Assembly: GCA_013178315.1 (NCBI GenBank)
Contig: JABLWX010000010.1
Location: 1-42,786, forward strand
Source of the DNA: Candidatus Aminicenantota bacterium
GTDB lineage: Bacteria > Acidobacteriota > Aminicenantia > Aminicenantales > Saccharicenantaceae
Reading direction: 5' to 3'
DNA length: 42,786 bases
Shown: positions 15,943-23,397 of the stretch, one piece after another
Layout of the letters: the number at the start of each line of letters is the position of its first letter
How positions within the stretch are numbered: the first letter of the stretch is position 1
The notes under the pieces: generated by a model
Told to the model about the DNA's origin: nothing
What the model saw: only the letters and a program-made list of their open reading frames with translations
Databases searched by the model: none
Program-made: the position numbers and the translations under genes

Positions 15943-16677
15943 ATGCCAATAGACCAATCCGAGGCCATAATCCTGCGCACCCAGAGCTTTGCCGAACAGG
16001 ATAAACTGGTGGTCTTTTTCAGCCGGGAGAAGGGGTTGGTGCGGGGCATTGCCAAGGGAGCCAGGAAATTCAACAACCGCTTCGGCAGCAGCCTGGAGCC
16101 ATTCTCCATAGTCAGGATCTTTTATTATGAAAAGGAGAGGCAGGACCTGGTCACCGTCAGCAACTGCGACCTGCTGGAGTCTGCCTTCGAACTGTTCAGG
16201 GATCGCCGGACTGCCTGCTTTTTTTCTTACCTGGCCGAGCTGACCGAAAAGTTCTCCCCGTACCGGGCCGGAGAGGAGAAGCTCTTCCGGCTGCTGGTGA
16301 GCCTGACCAGGGCTGCCCGGGCCGGGCAAAAGGTGGAGTACCTGGTTCGCTATTTCGAGTACTGGTTCCTGAAGGTCAACGGCATTTTGCCTGATTTCAG
16401 GACTTGCCAGAAGTGCCATAACCGGATAGTTAACACCGCCTGGCTGGAGCCGCAGAAAGACGGTGTGCTGTGTGACCGGTGTGCCCGGGATAAGAAGTTT
16501 GAACTCACTCCCCGGCTGGTCGGGGCCATAGACTGGATAAAAAAGAATCCGCCGGAAGCTCCTCCAGACCTGGAACTCGAAGCGGACGACTGGAAGAAGC
16601 TGGGCCGGGTTTTCCAGGCCATCATCGTCTTCCACCTGGAAGAAAGGCCTCGGACCCTGGACCTGCTCGATTTCTGA
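15943..16677 (+). CDS. recO: DNA repair protein RecO
   Basis: A 244-aa RecO, which anneals SSB-coated strands and loads RecA with RecF/RecR. The N-terminal OB fold includes AIILRTQSFAEQDKLVVFFSREKGLVRGIAKGARK (split here by residues 8-42). A helical middle region follows, and a four-cysteine zinc finger CQKC...CDRC (about residues 150-180) is present as in many non-proteobacterial RecO proteins. The length is normal. ATG has a weak ribosome site (GGGCGAGAG). It is probably transcribed with the RodZ-like gene, while the kinase gene downstream starts after 64 bases. Confidence 0.92.
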   Translation: MPIDQSEAIILRTQSFAEQDKLVVFFSREKGLVRGIAKGARKFNNRFGSSLEPFSIVRIFYYEKERQDLVTVSNCDLLESAFELFRDRRTACFFSYLAELTEKFSPYRAGEEKLFRLLVSLTRAARAGQKVEYLVRYFEYWFLKVNGILPDFRTCQKCHNRIVNTAWLEPQKDGVLCDRCARDKKFELTPRLVGAIDWIKKNPPEAPPDLELEADDWKKLGRVFQAIIVFHLEERPRTLDLLDF

Positions 16678-16741
16678 AGGAAAAAACCGGTGAAAACCAG
16701 GCGCCCGTTTGATAAAATCATGATGAACGGAGCTGGTCGGA

Positions 16742-18871
16742 GTGGCCTCTAAATATTTTAAGAAACTCACCACCAGGAACACCTTCCTGACCCTGGCTTT
16801 CTTTGCCCTGCCCTTCCTCATCCTGCTGGTGGTGGTTGACCTGCAGATTTCCAGGGTGATAAAAGACCAGGTCAACTCGCAACTGGCCGGCGCGGTTCAG
16901 GTCAATCTGAAAACCATCAAGCTTTTTCTGGAAGACCGGCTGACCGACCTGGGCTCGGTGGCCCGGTTGAATTGCCCGGGCCTCGACTGCCTGAACGAGC
17001 AGGAAAAAATCTACCTGAACCTGATCCAGGGGAAAAAATGGTACGATTTTATCTTCATCGCCGACCTCCAGGGTAACCTGGTCAGGTCATACAACCGAGA
17101 GCTCCAGGGCAACATATCAAGACGGAATTATTTTCAGGCCTCGGCCGGGGGCCAACCGTTTATCTCCGATATTTTTTATTCTGACATAACCGGGGCCAAT
17201 GCCATGGTCATATCCCACCCGGTACTGGATTCGGAAGGGCACGTGGTCGGGGTTCTCGGGGCCTCTCTCAACCTGAATTACCTGTACAGCCTGATTTCAG
17301 ACCTGCGGTTGGGCCGAACGAGCGAGCTGTTCTTGTTGAGCCGGGAAGGCCTGATCCTGTCCCCCACCAAGCTGGGCGCCTTCCCCTTTGCCGAGAGGGC
17401 TTTCTCCGGCGACCTCAATCCCCACCGCGGGGACAGCGGAGTAATAGTTCACCTGGATTACCGCGGGGAAAGGGTCCTCTGTGCCTACCAGCTTCTGCCC
17501 GGGACCAGCATCTACCTGGCCTCGGAAATGGACCTGCGGGAGGCCCTGCTGCCGGTCCGGCGTTTCAACCGCATCATCCTCTATTTCTTCCTGCCTTCCT
17601 TTCTTTTCCTGATCATCATATCCAACCTCTATTCCAGGAGGGTTACCAGGCTGATCCAGAAACTCACGGCCAACCTGGCCCGGACCCTGGACGAATGCCG
17701 GGAGCGCCGGCAGCAGCTGGACCAGATCAACCACGAACTGGAAAACCGAATTCTGGAAAGCCAGCGACTGGCCGCCGAACTCCAGCTATCCGAGCAATAC
17801 ATCCTGCACCTCATCGACAGCATTTCCCTGGGCCTGGCCGGTACCGACCTCGAAGGCAGAATTGCCCAGTACAACAAGCATTTCCTGACCCTGTTTGAAG
17901 CCAGAGAAATCAGAAAGGGCGAAATCCTCTTTGAGGCCGTTCCGGCGTTAAAAGATTCAGAGATCATGGAGTCCTTCCGGGCCACGGTTAAAGAAGCTTC
18001 GGCCCGGCAGCTGACAGCCCGGAAAATCGACCGGGGCCACGGCGAGGAATACTTCAACCTGGCCTTTTTCCCCATCACCAACGGCGAAAAACGCCTGCTG
18101 GGAATAACCATCCTGGTCGAAAACGTCACCGAAAAAGAAAAGCTCCGCAACAAGCTGGCTGAATACGAAAAGCTGTCGGCCCTGAGCCAGCTGGCCCTGG
18201 GCGCCGCCCACGAGATAAACAACCCCCTGCTGGGGATTTCTTCCTTCCTGGAAATCCAGATGGAGGAAACAACCGATCCCCAGAAGAAACAGCAGATGGA
18301 AGTGGTCCTGGAAAACGTCTACCGTATTTCCCAGACCATCAGGGGGCTGCTGGATTTTGCCCGGCCAGCTCCCCCTCGCTTTACCCGGGTCAACCTGAAC
18401 CAGGTGATCGAGGACACCCTGGCCTTCCTGAGCCACCAGCCGATTTTCAAGAAGATCCAGGTCGAACAGAAGCTCTATCCGCAGCTGCCCCCGGTCACCG
18501 CCGACCTCAACCAGGTCCGCCAGGTTCTGACCAATATCTTCATTAACGCTGCCCAGGCCATGCCCGAAGGAGGCAGGCTGGCCGTGACCACCTCCAAGGT
18601 CAAGTTCGAAGATTACGTCCAGATTGAGATTGCCGACACGGGCATCGGCATCCAGCCCGAAGACCTGAAGAAAATCTTTGACCCCTTTTTCACCACCAAG
18701 AAGAGCCAGGGCACCGGACTGGGCCTGAGTATCAGCCTGTCCTATATCAAGAGCCATAATGGAGACATCCAGGTCCAGAGCCAGCCAGGCGCCGGCACCA
18801 CCATCACCATAATCCTGCCCATCAGGCAAAAGGGCCGCCTGACCGGAAAAGAAGAGGAGGTCATAAGTTGA
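16742..18871 (+). CDS. Cache-domain sensor histidine kinase (NtrB-like)
   Basis: A 709-aa membrane kinase. TM1 is at about residues 14-35, followed by an extracytoplasmic double-Cache sensor (about 36-275, with YDFIFIADLQGNLVRSYN and a second lobe around SELFLLSREG), TM2 (about 279-300), a HAMP-like/coiled-coil linker (to about 350), a PAS domain (about 340-455), HisKA with AAHEINNPL and phospho-acceptor His490, and an HATPase with IFINAAQAMPEGG (N box), DTGIGI, FFTTK and GTGLGLSI. GTG start with GGAG nine bases upstream; no in-frame ATG nearby. TTGA overlap with the response-regulator gene fixes them as a pair. Cache sensors often bind amino acids or small acids, so a glutamate- or peptide-derived signal is plausible given the downstream glutamate dehydrogenase. 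This last point is inference. Confidence 0.92.
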   Translation: MASKYFKKLTTRNTFLTLAFFALPFLILLVVVDLQISRVIKDQVNSQLAGAVQVNLKTIKLFLEDRLTDLGSVARLNCPGLDCLNEQEKIYLNLIQGKKWYDFIFIADLQGNLVRSYNRELQGNISRRNYFQASAGGQPFISDIFYSDITGANAMVISHPVLDSEGHVVGVLGASLNLNYLYSLISDLRLGRTSELFLLSREGLILSPTKLGAFPFAERAFSGDLNPHRGDSGVIVHLDYRGERVLCAYQLLPGTSIYLASEMDLREALLPVRRFNRIILYFFLPSFLFLIIISNLYSRRVTRLIQKLTANLARTLDECRERRQQLDQINHELENRILESQRLAAELQLSEQYILHLIDSISLGLAGTDLEGRIAQYNKHFLTLFEAREIRKGEILFEAVPALKDSEIMESFRATVKEASARQLTARKIDRGHGEEYFNLAFFPITNGEKRLLGITILVENVTEKEKLRNKLAEYEKLSALSQLALGAAHEINNPLLGISSFLEIQMEETTDPQKKQQMEVVLENVYRISQTIRGLLDFARPAPPRFTRVNLNQVIEDTLAFLSHQPIFKKIQVEQKLYPQLPPVTADLNQVRQVLTNIFINAAQAMPEGGRLAVTTSKVKFEDYVQIEIADTGIGIQPEDLKKIFDPFFTTKKSQGTGLGLSISLSYIKSHNGDIQVQSQPGAGTTITIILPIRQKGRLTGKEEEVIS

Positions 18872-20232
18872 CAACCTTCTCAGTGATGCTGGTTGATGAT
18901 GAAATCCTGACCCTCAATAACCTGAAAAAAGCCCTGGAAAAGGAGGGCTACGAAATAATCCTGGCTGAATCGGGAGAAAGGGCCCTGGAACTTCTGGAAA
19001 GCTGCCGCCCGCACTTGATTCTGCTGGACCTGGTGCTGCCCGGCATTTCCGGCCTGGAGGTCCTGAAAAAGGTCAAGGAAACCGACCGGGAAATAATCGT
19101 CGTCATGATGTCGGCCTACGAAATACTGGAAAAAGCGGTGGAAGCCATGAAGCTGGGGGCCTACGATTATCTCCTGAAGCCCTTCAAGCTCAGCGAACTC
19201 AAAGCCACGGTGCAGCGGGCCCTGGAAACGCTGTCCCTGCGACTGCGCTTCCTGGACGAGTTTGAAAAGCAAAAGCAGCGGTACTATTTCGGAAAGATCG
19301 TGGCCCAGAGCCGGAAAATGAGGGAAGTGCTGGACATGGCAGCCAGGGTGGCTCAGTCCGACCGGACCACCGTGCTTCTTCAGGGGGAAAGCGGCACCGG
19401 CAAGGAACTGCTGGCCCGGGCCATTCATTACCACAGCCCCAGGGCGGAGAAGCCAATAGTGGCCATCAATTGCGCGGCCATCCCGGAAAACCTGCTGGAG
19501 AGCGAGCTATTCGGCTACGAAGCGGGGGCCTTCACCGACGCCCGGAAGAGAAAAATCGGCCTGCTGGAAAAAGCGGACGAGGGCACGGTCTTCTTTGATG
19601 AAATCGGCGATATGTCCCTGGCCCTCCAGGCCAAAATCCTGAGGGTGCTGGAAGACGGGACTTTCGTCAGGCTGGGCGGTTCGCAGCCGATAAGAATCAA
19701 CGTCCGCATCATCGCCGCCACCAATCGCGACCTGGTCAAGGAAACCGAAAAAGGAAATTTCCGTTCCGACCTCTTTTACCGGCTCAACGTCGTTCCCATA
19801 ACGATTCCTCCGCTGAGGGAAAGGAAAGAGGATATCATGCCCCTGGTCCTGTTTTTCATGGATGAATTCAACCGGGAGATCAAGAGAAATTACCGGGGCC
19901 TGGAGCCGGACGCAGCCCAGGCCCTGCTGAATTATTCCTGGCCCGGAAACGTCCGGGAGTTAAGAAATACCGTGGAGAGAGTTATGTCCCTCTACCAGGC
20001 TGAAAATATCCAGTTACAGTTCTTACCCCAGGAGATAAGGCAGGAACTGAATCTTCCCGAAGATAAGGTCCTGGAGACCCTGGCCAAGAACTGGCCTACC
20101 CTGGACCACCTGGAAAGGGCTTATATCGCCAGGGTTCTTGAATATACAGGGCAAAATAAGAGCCAGGCAGCCAGAATCCTCGGCCTCAATCCGGCCACCT
20201 TGTATCGCAAAATCAAGTCCTGGAAAGAATGA
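18868..20232 (+). CDS. NtrC-family sigma-54-dependent response regulator
   Basis: A 454-aa regulator. The receiver domain (1-120) has Asp10/Asp11, phospho-acceptor Asp54 (LILLDLVLPG) and Lys in LLKPFK. The AAA+ domain has Walker A GESGTGKE (173-180) and Walker B VFFDEIGDM. The sigma-54-contact loop reads GAFTDA (220-225) instead of GAFTGA; the key Phe and Thr are kept, and this variant is known in functional members. Arginine-finger and sensor motifs follow. The C-terminal Fis-type helix-turn-helix is NKSQAARILGLNPATLYRKI. TTG start overlapping the kinase stop (TTGA). Four bases after its stop is a long palindrome, and beyond it a consensus sigma-54 promoter, so its direct target is very probably the small-protein/gdh operon. 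Confidence 0.94.
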   Translation: MTTFSVMLVDDEILTLNNLKKALEKEGYEIILAESGERALELLESCRPHLILLDLVLPGISGLEVLKKVKETDREIIVVMMSAYEILEKAVEAMKLGAYDYLLKPFKLSELKATVQRALETLSLRLRFLDEFEKQKQRYYFGKIVAQSRKMREVLDMAARVAQSDRTTVLLQGESGTGKELLARAIHYHSPRAEKPIVAINCAAIPENLLESELFGYEAGAFTDARKRKIGLLEKADEGTVFFDEIGDMSLALQAKILRVLEDGTFVRLGGSQPIRINVRIIAATNRDLVKETEKGNFRSDLFYRLNVVPITIPPLRERKEDIMPLVLFFMDEFNREIKRNYRGLEPDAAQALLNYSWPGNVRELRNTVERVMSLYQAENIQLQFLPQEIRQELNLPEDKVLETLAKNWPTLDHLERAYIARVLEYTGQNKSQAARILGLNPATLYRKIKSWKE

Positions 20233-20235
20233 GTT

Positions 20236-20263
20236 TCGCATTTTGCAATATTGCAATTTGCGA
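20236..20263. promoter_or_regulatory. 28-bp palindrome, likely enhancer site for the NtrC-type regulator
   Basis: Interrupted inverted repeat with 24 of 28 symmetric positions: outer arms TCGCA/TGCGA and a perfect 14-bp core TTGCAATATTGCAA. Its centre is about 91 bases upstream of the predicted start of the sigma-54 promoter at 20315, the usual distance for an upstream activator sequence. It lacks a T-tract and is AT-rich, so it is not a terminator for the regulator gene. Confidence 0.7.
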
Positions 20264-20314
20264 GAGCTACACCTGTTTATCATATTAAATTTTTTATTAT
20301 CAATAAGATAATTC

Positions 20315-20330
20315 TGGCACGACAATTGCA
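20315..20330 (+). promoter_or_regulatory. Sigma-54 (-24/-12) promoter
   Basis: TGGCAC-GACAA-TTGCA matches the RpoN consensus TGGCAC-N5-TTGCW at every defined position. The predicted start is near 20340-20341, just before the GGAGG ribosome site (20343-20347) of the 82-aa gene. The AT-rich stretch 20281-20312 between the palindrome and the promoter may ease bending. Confidence 0.9.
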
Positions 20331-20352
20331 CTTTAAATCGCCGGAGGCCAGA

Positions 20353-20601
20353 ATGAAAAACGTATTGCCCCTGCCCCGAAAAGAGCTGGAAGAGAAAAAA
20401 CAAGCCGAACAAAAGGCTAAGATTATTAAATTTCCCGAAATCCATGTAATGGAGACAGCAGAACCCGGCTCAGGCAAGTCACCCAGGGTCAAAATAACAA
20501 CCCATTATCTCTACTACCGCGATAAGAAAATTCCCATAAGCCGATTTGAAAAAGCCGGGTATGGAAAGTTGCTCCGGCTGCTGGTCAAAGAAATTTCTTG
20601 A
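20353..20601 (+). CDS. Unknown 82-aa protein, first gene of the sigma-54/gdh operon
   Basis: ATG at 20353 has GGAGG five bases upstream and lies directly behind the sigma-54 promoter; a longer open frame starting at TTG 20251 would run through the promoter and is rejected. The protein is small and basic: a Lys/Glu-rich helical start (RKELEEKKQAEQKAKII), a central stretch with FPEIHVMETAEPGSGK, and a C-terminal half with HYLYYRDKKIPISRF and KLLRLLVKEIS. I see no signal peptide, TM helix or Cys cluster. It ends 11 bases before the glutamate dehydrogenase ATG. It could be a regulator or partner of that enzyme, but I do not recognise the family. Confidence 0.7.
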   Translation: MKNVLPLPRKELEEKKQAEQKAKIIKFPEIHVMETAEPGSGKSPRVKITTHYLYYRDKKIPISRFEKAGYGKLLRLLVKEIS

Positions 20602-20612
20602 AAGGAGAACCC

Positions 20613-21905
20613 ATGCCAGAAAAGGCCAAAGTCCATTATATCCATCCCATCCCCGAGGCCAAGGAATACGACCCGTTTTTTGAAGCCACCCTCCAATTTG
20701 AAAAGGCAGCCAACTTCCTGGACCTCGATCCCTGGATATACCAGCGGCTGAAATACCCGGAAAGGGAATTGACGGTCCATATCCCCATTACCATGGATGA
20801 TGGGCGGGCCGAGATCTTTACCGGCTTCAGGGTGCAACATTCCACGGTCAGGGGGCCGGCCAAGGGCGGAATCAGGTTCTCACCCAATGCTTCCATCAGC
20901 GAGTGCAAAGCCCTGGCCACCTGGATGACCTGGAAATGCGCCGTGGTCGACCTGCCCTTCGGCGGCGGTAAGGGAGCGGTTATCTGCGACCCGCTCAAGA
21001 TGTCAGAAAACGAGCTGAGGAAACTCACCAAGGAATATACCCTGGCCATCAGGGATATCATCGGGCCCTTCAAGGACGTCCCGGCTCCGGACATGTTCAC
21101 CAACGCCCAGACCATGGCCTGGATAGCCGACGCCTACAGCCAGGCCTGCGGGCACCTGGAACCGGCCGTGGTCACCGGGAAACCGGTTCACCTGGGAGGT
21201 TCTCTCGGCCGGGCCATGGCCACCGGGACCGGCCTGTTTTTTGTCCTGGAGGAAGCCCTAAAATACCTGGGCCTGAATTTCGAAGGGCGAACCGTGGCCA
21301 TCCTCGGTTTTGGCAACGTCGGGTCCTCGATAGCCAAGCTGGTGCATAAGGCTGGCTGCCGGGTCATCGCCATCACCGATATCTTCGGGGGCATTTACAG
21401 CGAGAAGGGAATCGATCCCTTCGAGTTGGAAAAACAGGTCAAACAAACTGGCTCGGTGGTCAACTTCCCCGGAACCGAACCGATCGACAACGACAGCCTG
21501 ATTGCCCTGGACTGCGATATTCTGATTCCGGCCGCCACCGAAGGCCAGATTCACCGGGGCAATGCCGGCCAGGTCAAGGCCAGGATTATCCTGGAAGGAG
21601 CCAACGGGCCGACCACCACCGAGGCCGACAGCATCCTGGTGGATAAGGGGGTGCTGGTCTGCCCTGACATCCTGGCCAACGCCGGCGGGGTGACCGTTTC
21701 CTACCTGGAATGGGTCCAGGACCTGCAGCGTTTCTTCCTGAGCGAAGAAGAGGTTACAGAAAAGCTGGAAAAGAAAATGAAAAAGGCTTTCCATGAAATC
21801 GTTGACCTCATGGAAAAGCATAACCTGCCGATGAGAGAAGCGGCCTATGTCCTGGCAGTCGGCAGAGTAGCTGAAGCCCTAAAAGCCTTGGGCCGAGCGG
21901 CCTGA
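20613..21905 (+). CDS. gdhA: Glutamate dehydrogenase (Glu/Leu/Phe/Val family)
   Basis: A 430-aa hexameric-type dehydrogenase that interconverts glutamate and 2-oxoglutarate plus ammonia. Substrate-binding motifs are GPAKGGIRFSPN and the catalytic-lysine strand PFGGGKGAV; APDMFTNAQTMAWI follows. The nucleotide fold begins VAILGFGNVGS, and CDILIPAATEGQI and ILEGANGPTT complete the Rossmann domain. The Asp after the next strand (ITDIFGG) favours NAD over NADP, hence a catabolic role, but this is a weak indicator. The ATG has AAGGAG six bases upstream; a TTG at 20598 is less likely. It is controlled by the sigma-54 promoter upstream and ended by a strong terminator. In a peptide fermenter it would feed deaminated glutamate into 2-oxoacid oxidation. 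Confidence 0.95.
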   Translation: MPEKAKVHYIHPIPEAKEYDPFFEATLQFEKAANFLDLDPWIYQRLKYPERELTVHIPITMDDGRAEIFTGFRVQHSTVRGPAKGGIRFSPNASISECKALATWMTWKCAVVDLPFGGGKGAVICDPLKMSENELRKLTKEYTLAIRDIIGPFKDVPAPDMFTNAQTMAWIADAYSQACGHLEPAVVTGKPVHLGGSLGRAMATGTGLFFVLEEALKYLGLNFEGRTVAILGFGNVGSSIAKLVHKAGCRVIAITDIFGGIYSEKGIDPFELEKQVKQTGSVVNFPGTEPIDNDSLIALDCDILIPAATEGQIHRGNAGQVKARIILEGANGPTTTEADSILVDKGVLVCPDILANAGGVTVSYLEWVQDLQRFFLSEEEVTEKLEKKMKKAFHEIVDLMEKHNLPMREAAYVLAVGRVAEALKALGRAA

Positions 21906-21947
21906 GCACCAATAAAACCGTTTTCCTTCTTAACCTAATTCCCTCCT

Positions 21948-21979
21948 GGGAGGGCGCCAGCCCTCCCACTTTTTTTTTT
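21948..21979 (+). terminator. Rho-independent terminator after glutamate dehydrogenase
   Basis: Perfect 8-bp stem GGGAGGGC/GCCCTCCC with loop GCCA, followed by AC and ten T. It lies 42 bases after the gdh stop, and its T-tract touches the end of the convergent TM2 gene. Confidence 0.93.
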
Positions 21980-22232
21980 AAACTGAGTAGCTCAGGACCT
22001 TGCCCTCGGCATCACAGTTCCTGAACCAGACCAGGACCGGCTTGTTCTGGACGTCGTAGAATTTGCCCAGCAGAATCATGATCAGGTCGACCAGCACCCC
22101 GATTCCCAGGCAACCCAGGGTGAACAGCCAGACCAGGCCGGTGCCGGTCTTGCCCACATAAAAGCGGTGCCCGCCGAACAGGCCAAACAACCAGCACAGC
22201 AAGAAAGTTACCAGCCGGGATTTTTCGGACAT
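21978..22232 (-). CDS. TM2-domain membrane protein
   Basis: An 84-aa protein with the TM2 signature: a first helix (LVTFLLCWLFGLFGGHRFYVGKTGTG, about residues 7-32) ending in GGHRFYVGK, a short turn, and a second helix (about 33-56) containing DLIMILLGKFYD. The family is widespread and its function is not known in bacteria. The polar C-terminus (about 20 residues) follows. The gene converges with gdh and overlaps the terminator T-tract. An AAAGGAGG ribosome site precedes ATG. Confidence 0.85.
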   Translation of the reverse strand: MSEKSRLVTFLLCWLFGLFGGHRFYVGKTGTGLVWLFTLGCLGIGVLVDLIMILLGKFYDVQNKPVLVWFRNCDAEGKVLSYSV

Positions 22233-22303
22233 GAGCCCTCCTTTAAATTGAAAAAACGAATTCTCTTGTTAAATTAGTCTTAACCGCCACGAAAGTCAAA
22301 AGT

Positions 22304-23188
22304 TCACTTGGCCCTTGCAGATTCTCCCGGCCGGTAAAAATGGGGGGCAAAAATGTCTTTCAGGATATCGGCTTCCTGTTCAGCAATCATCCGGTTCTCC
22401 ATGATCACGTTCACCTTGAACCCGTTCTCGCTGACTTCCACCAGCAGAAAAAAGTTCCGCCCGCCGGCCCTGACATATTCTTTATGCAGCCTGGGACTGC
22501 CTCCCCCGGCAATGTAGTAAATCAGCCCGTCGTAGATTCTGGTCGGGCCAAAACGGTGGCTGTGGCCGGCAAAGACCGCCTTCACCCGTCCGGCCAGCAG
22601 CAAAGGATGAATTTTTTCAAACCAGAATTCTCTCCATTCCGACCTGACATTCCTGGCTTTCAGGTCCCAGACCGGGATATGGATGAAAACAAAAGCCTGT
22701 TCCCAGCGTGGCTGCTTCAGGTCTTCTTCCAGCCAGGCCAGCTGCTCCGGACCGATCTTTCCCCAGACACCATCTTCCAGGTTGTCCAGGAGAACAAAGT
22801 GGCATTTGCCCAGGTCAAAAGACATATAGGTTTTTCTAAATAATTCCAGGTAGACCTGCCTGGCCCGGCTGTTAAAGACATCATGGTTGCCGGGAATCTG
22901 GTAATACGGGGCCTCGATCCGGCCGATAACCTCAAGGTACCTCTCCCACTGGGGCCTGGTGCTCCGCAGGCCATAGCCGTAAATCAGGTCCCCGAGGTTG
23001 ATCACCAGGTCGGGTTTCAGGGCATTAATCCGGTCGATGACCTGTTCGAAGTGGGAGAAATCCTTCTGGTTCAGGAATTCGGGATTGGTGTCGGAAACCA
23101 CCGCGAACTTCAGGTCAGAGGCGGATAGCCCCCCGGACAGCCAGAGCAACAGCAAAGCAGCGGTAACTATTTTTTTCATTTCTTCCAT
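22304..23188 (-). CDS. Secreted metallophosphoesterase (calcineurin-like)
   Basis: A 294-aa protein with an N-terminal signal peptide (KKIVTAALLLLWLSGGLSAS) and a calcineurin-type phosphoesterase fold. Metal-site motifs in order: VVSDTN (normally D-x-H), INLGDLIYG, IPGNHDVF, FIHIPVW, and FAGHSHRFG. The first motif has Asn where the metal-ligand His is usual, so the two-metal site may be altered. Length is normal for single-domain secreted members. Possible substrates are nucleotides, phospholipids or organic phosphates; sequence does not decide. It is in a minus-strand run with an outer-membrane barrel and a BNR protein, all exported, but the spacing suggests separate units. Confidence 0.85.
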   Translation of the reverse strand: MEEMKKIVTAALLLLWLSGGLSASDLKFAVVSDTNPEFLNQKDFSHFEQVIDRINALKPDLVINLGDLIYGYGLRSTRPQWERYLEVIGRIEAPYYQIPGNHDVFNSRARQVYLELFRKTYMSFDLGKCHFVLLDNLEDGVWGKIGPEQLAWLEEDLKQPRWEQAFVFIHIPVWDLKARNVRSEWREFWFEKIHPLLLAGRVKAVFAGHSHRFGPTRIYDGLIYYIAGGGSPRLHKEYVRAGGRNFFLLVEVSENGFKVNVIMENRMIAEQEADILKDIFAPHFYRPGESARAK

Positions 23189-23309
23189 TATAAGCCCCGG
23201 AACAGAAGAATAACAGCCGTGGGCAACTAACCCCCCATTTTTCTAATCTGGCTTTTCCTATAAACACTCCGGGAAAGAAAAAGTTGCCGGCAGGTTAAAC
23301 TACATTTTC

Positions 23310-23343
23310 AAAACGCCCGGGTACCGCCTGAACAGGACCCGGG
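23310..23343 (-). terminator. Probable terminator after the barrel gene
   Basis: On the minus strand, CCCGGGT and ACCCGGG form a 7-bp stem with an inner CCTG-TT-CAGG stem, followed by CGTTTT. It lies about 55 bases after the barrel gene stop. The T-tract is short. Confidence 0.5.
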
Positions 23344-23397
23344 TCTTCAGGTCTGTGACCGGAGGACCGGCATCTCGGCTGCCGGCCGAGGCCTCGC

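Noticed and set aside
15454-16875. 473-codon minus-strand open frame opposite the RodZ-like and recO genes
   Set aside because: Antisense of recO and the DUF4115 domain; no family resemblance and no start signals.
20251-20352. TTG-initiated extension of the 82-aa protein
   Set aside because: It would encode the operator half, the AT-rich spacer and the sigma-54 promoter, and the ATG at 20353 has a much better ribosome site.
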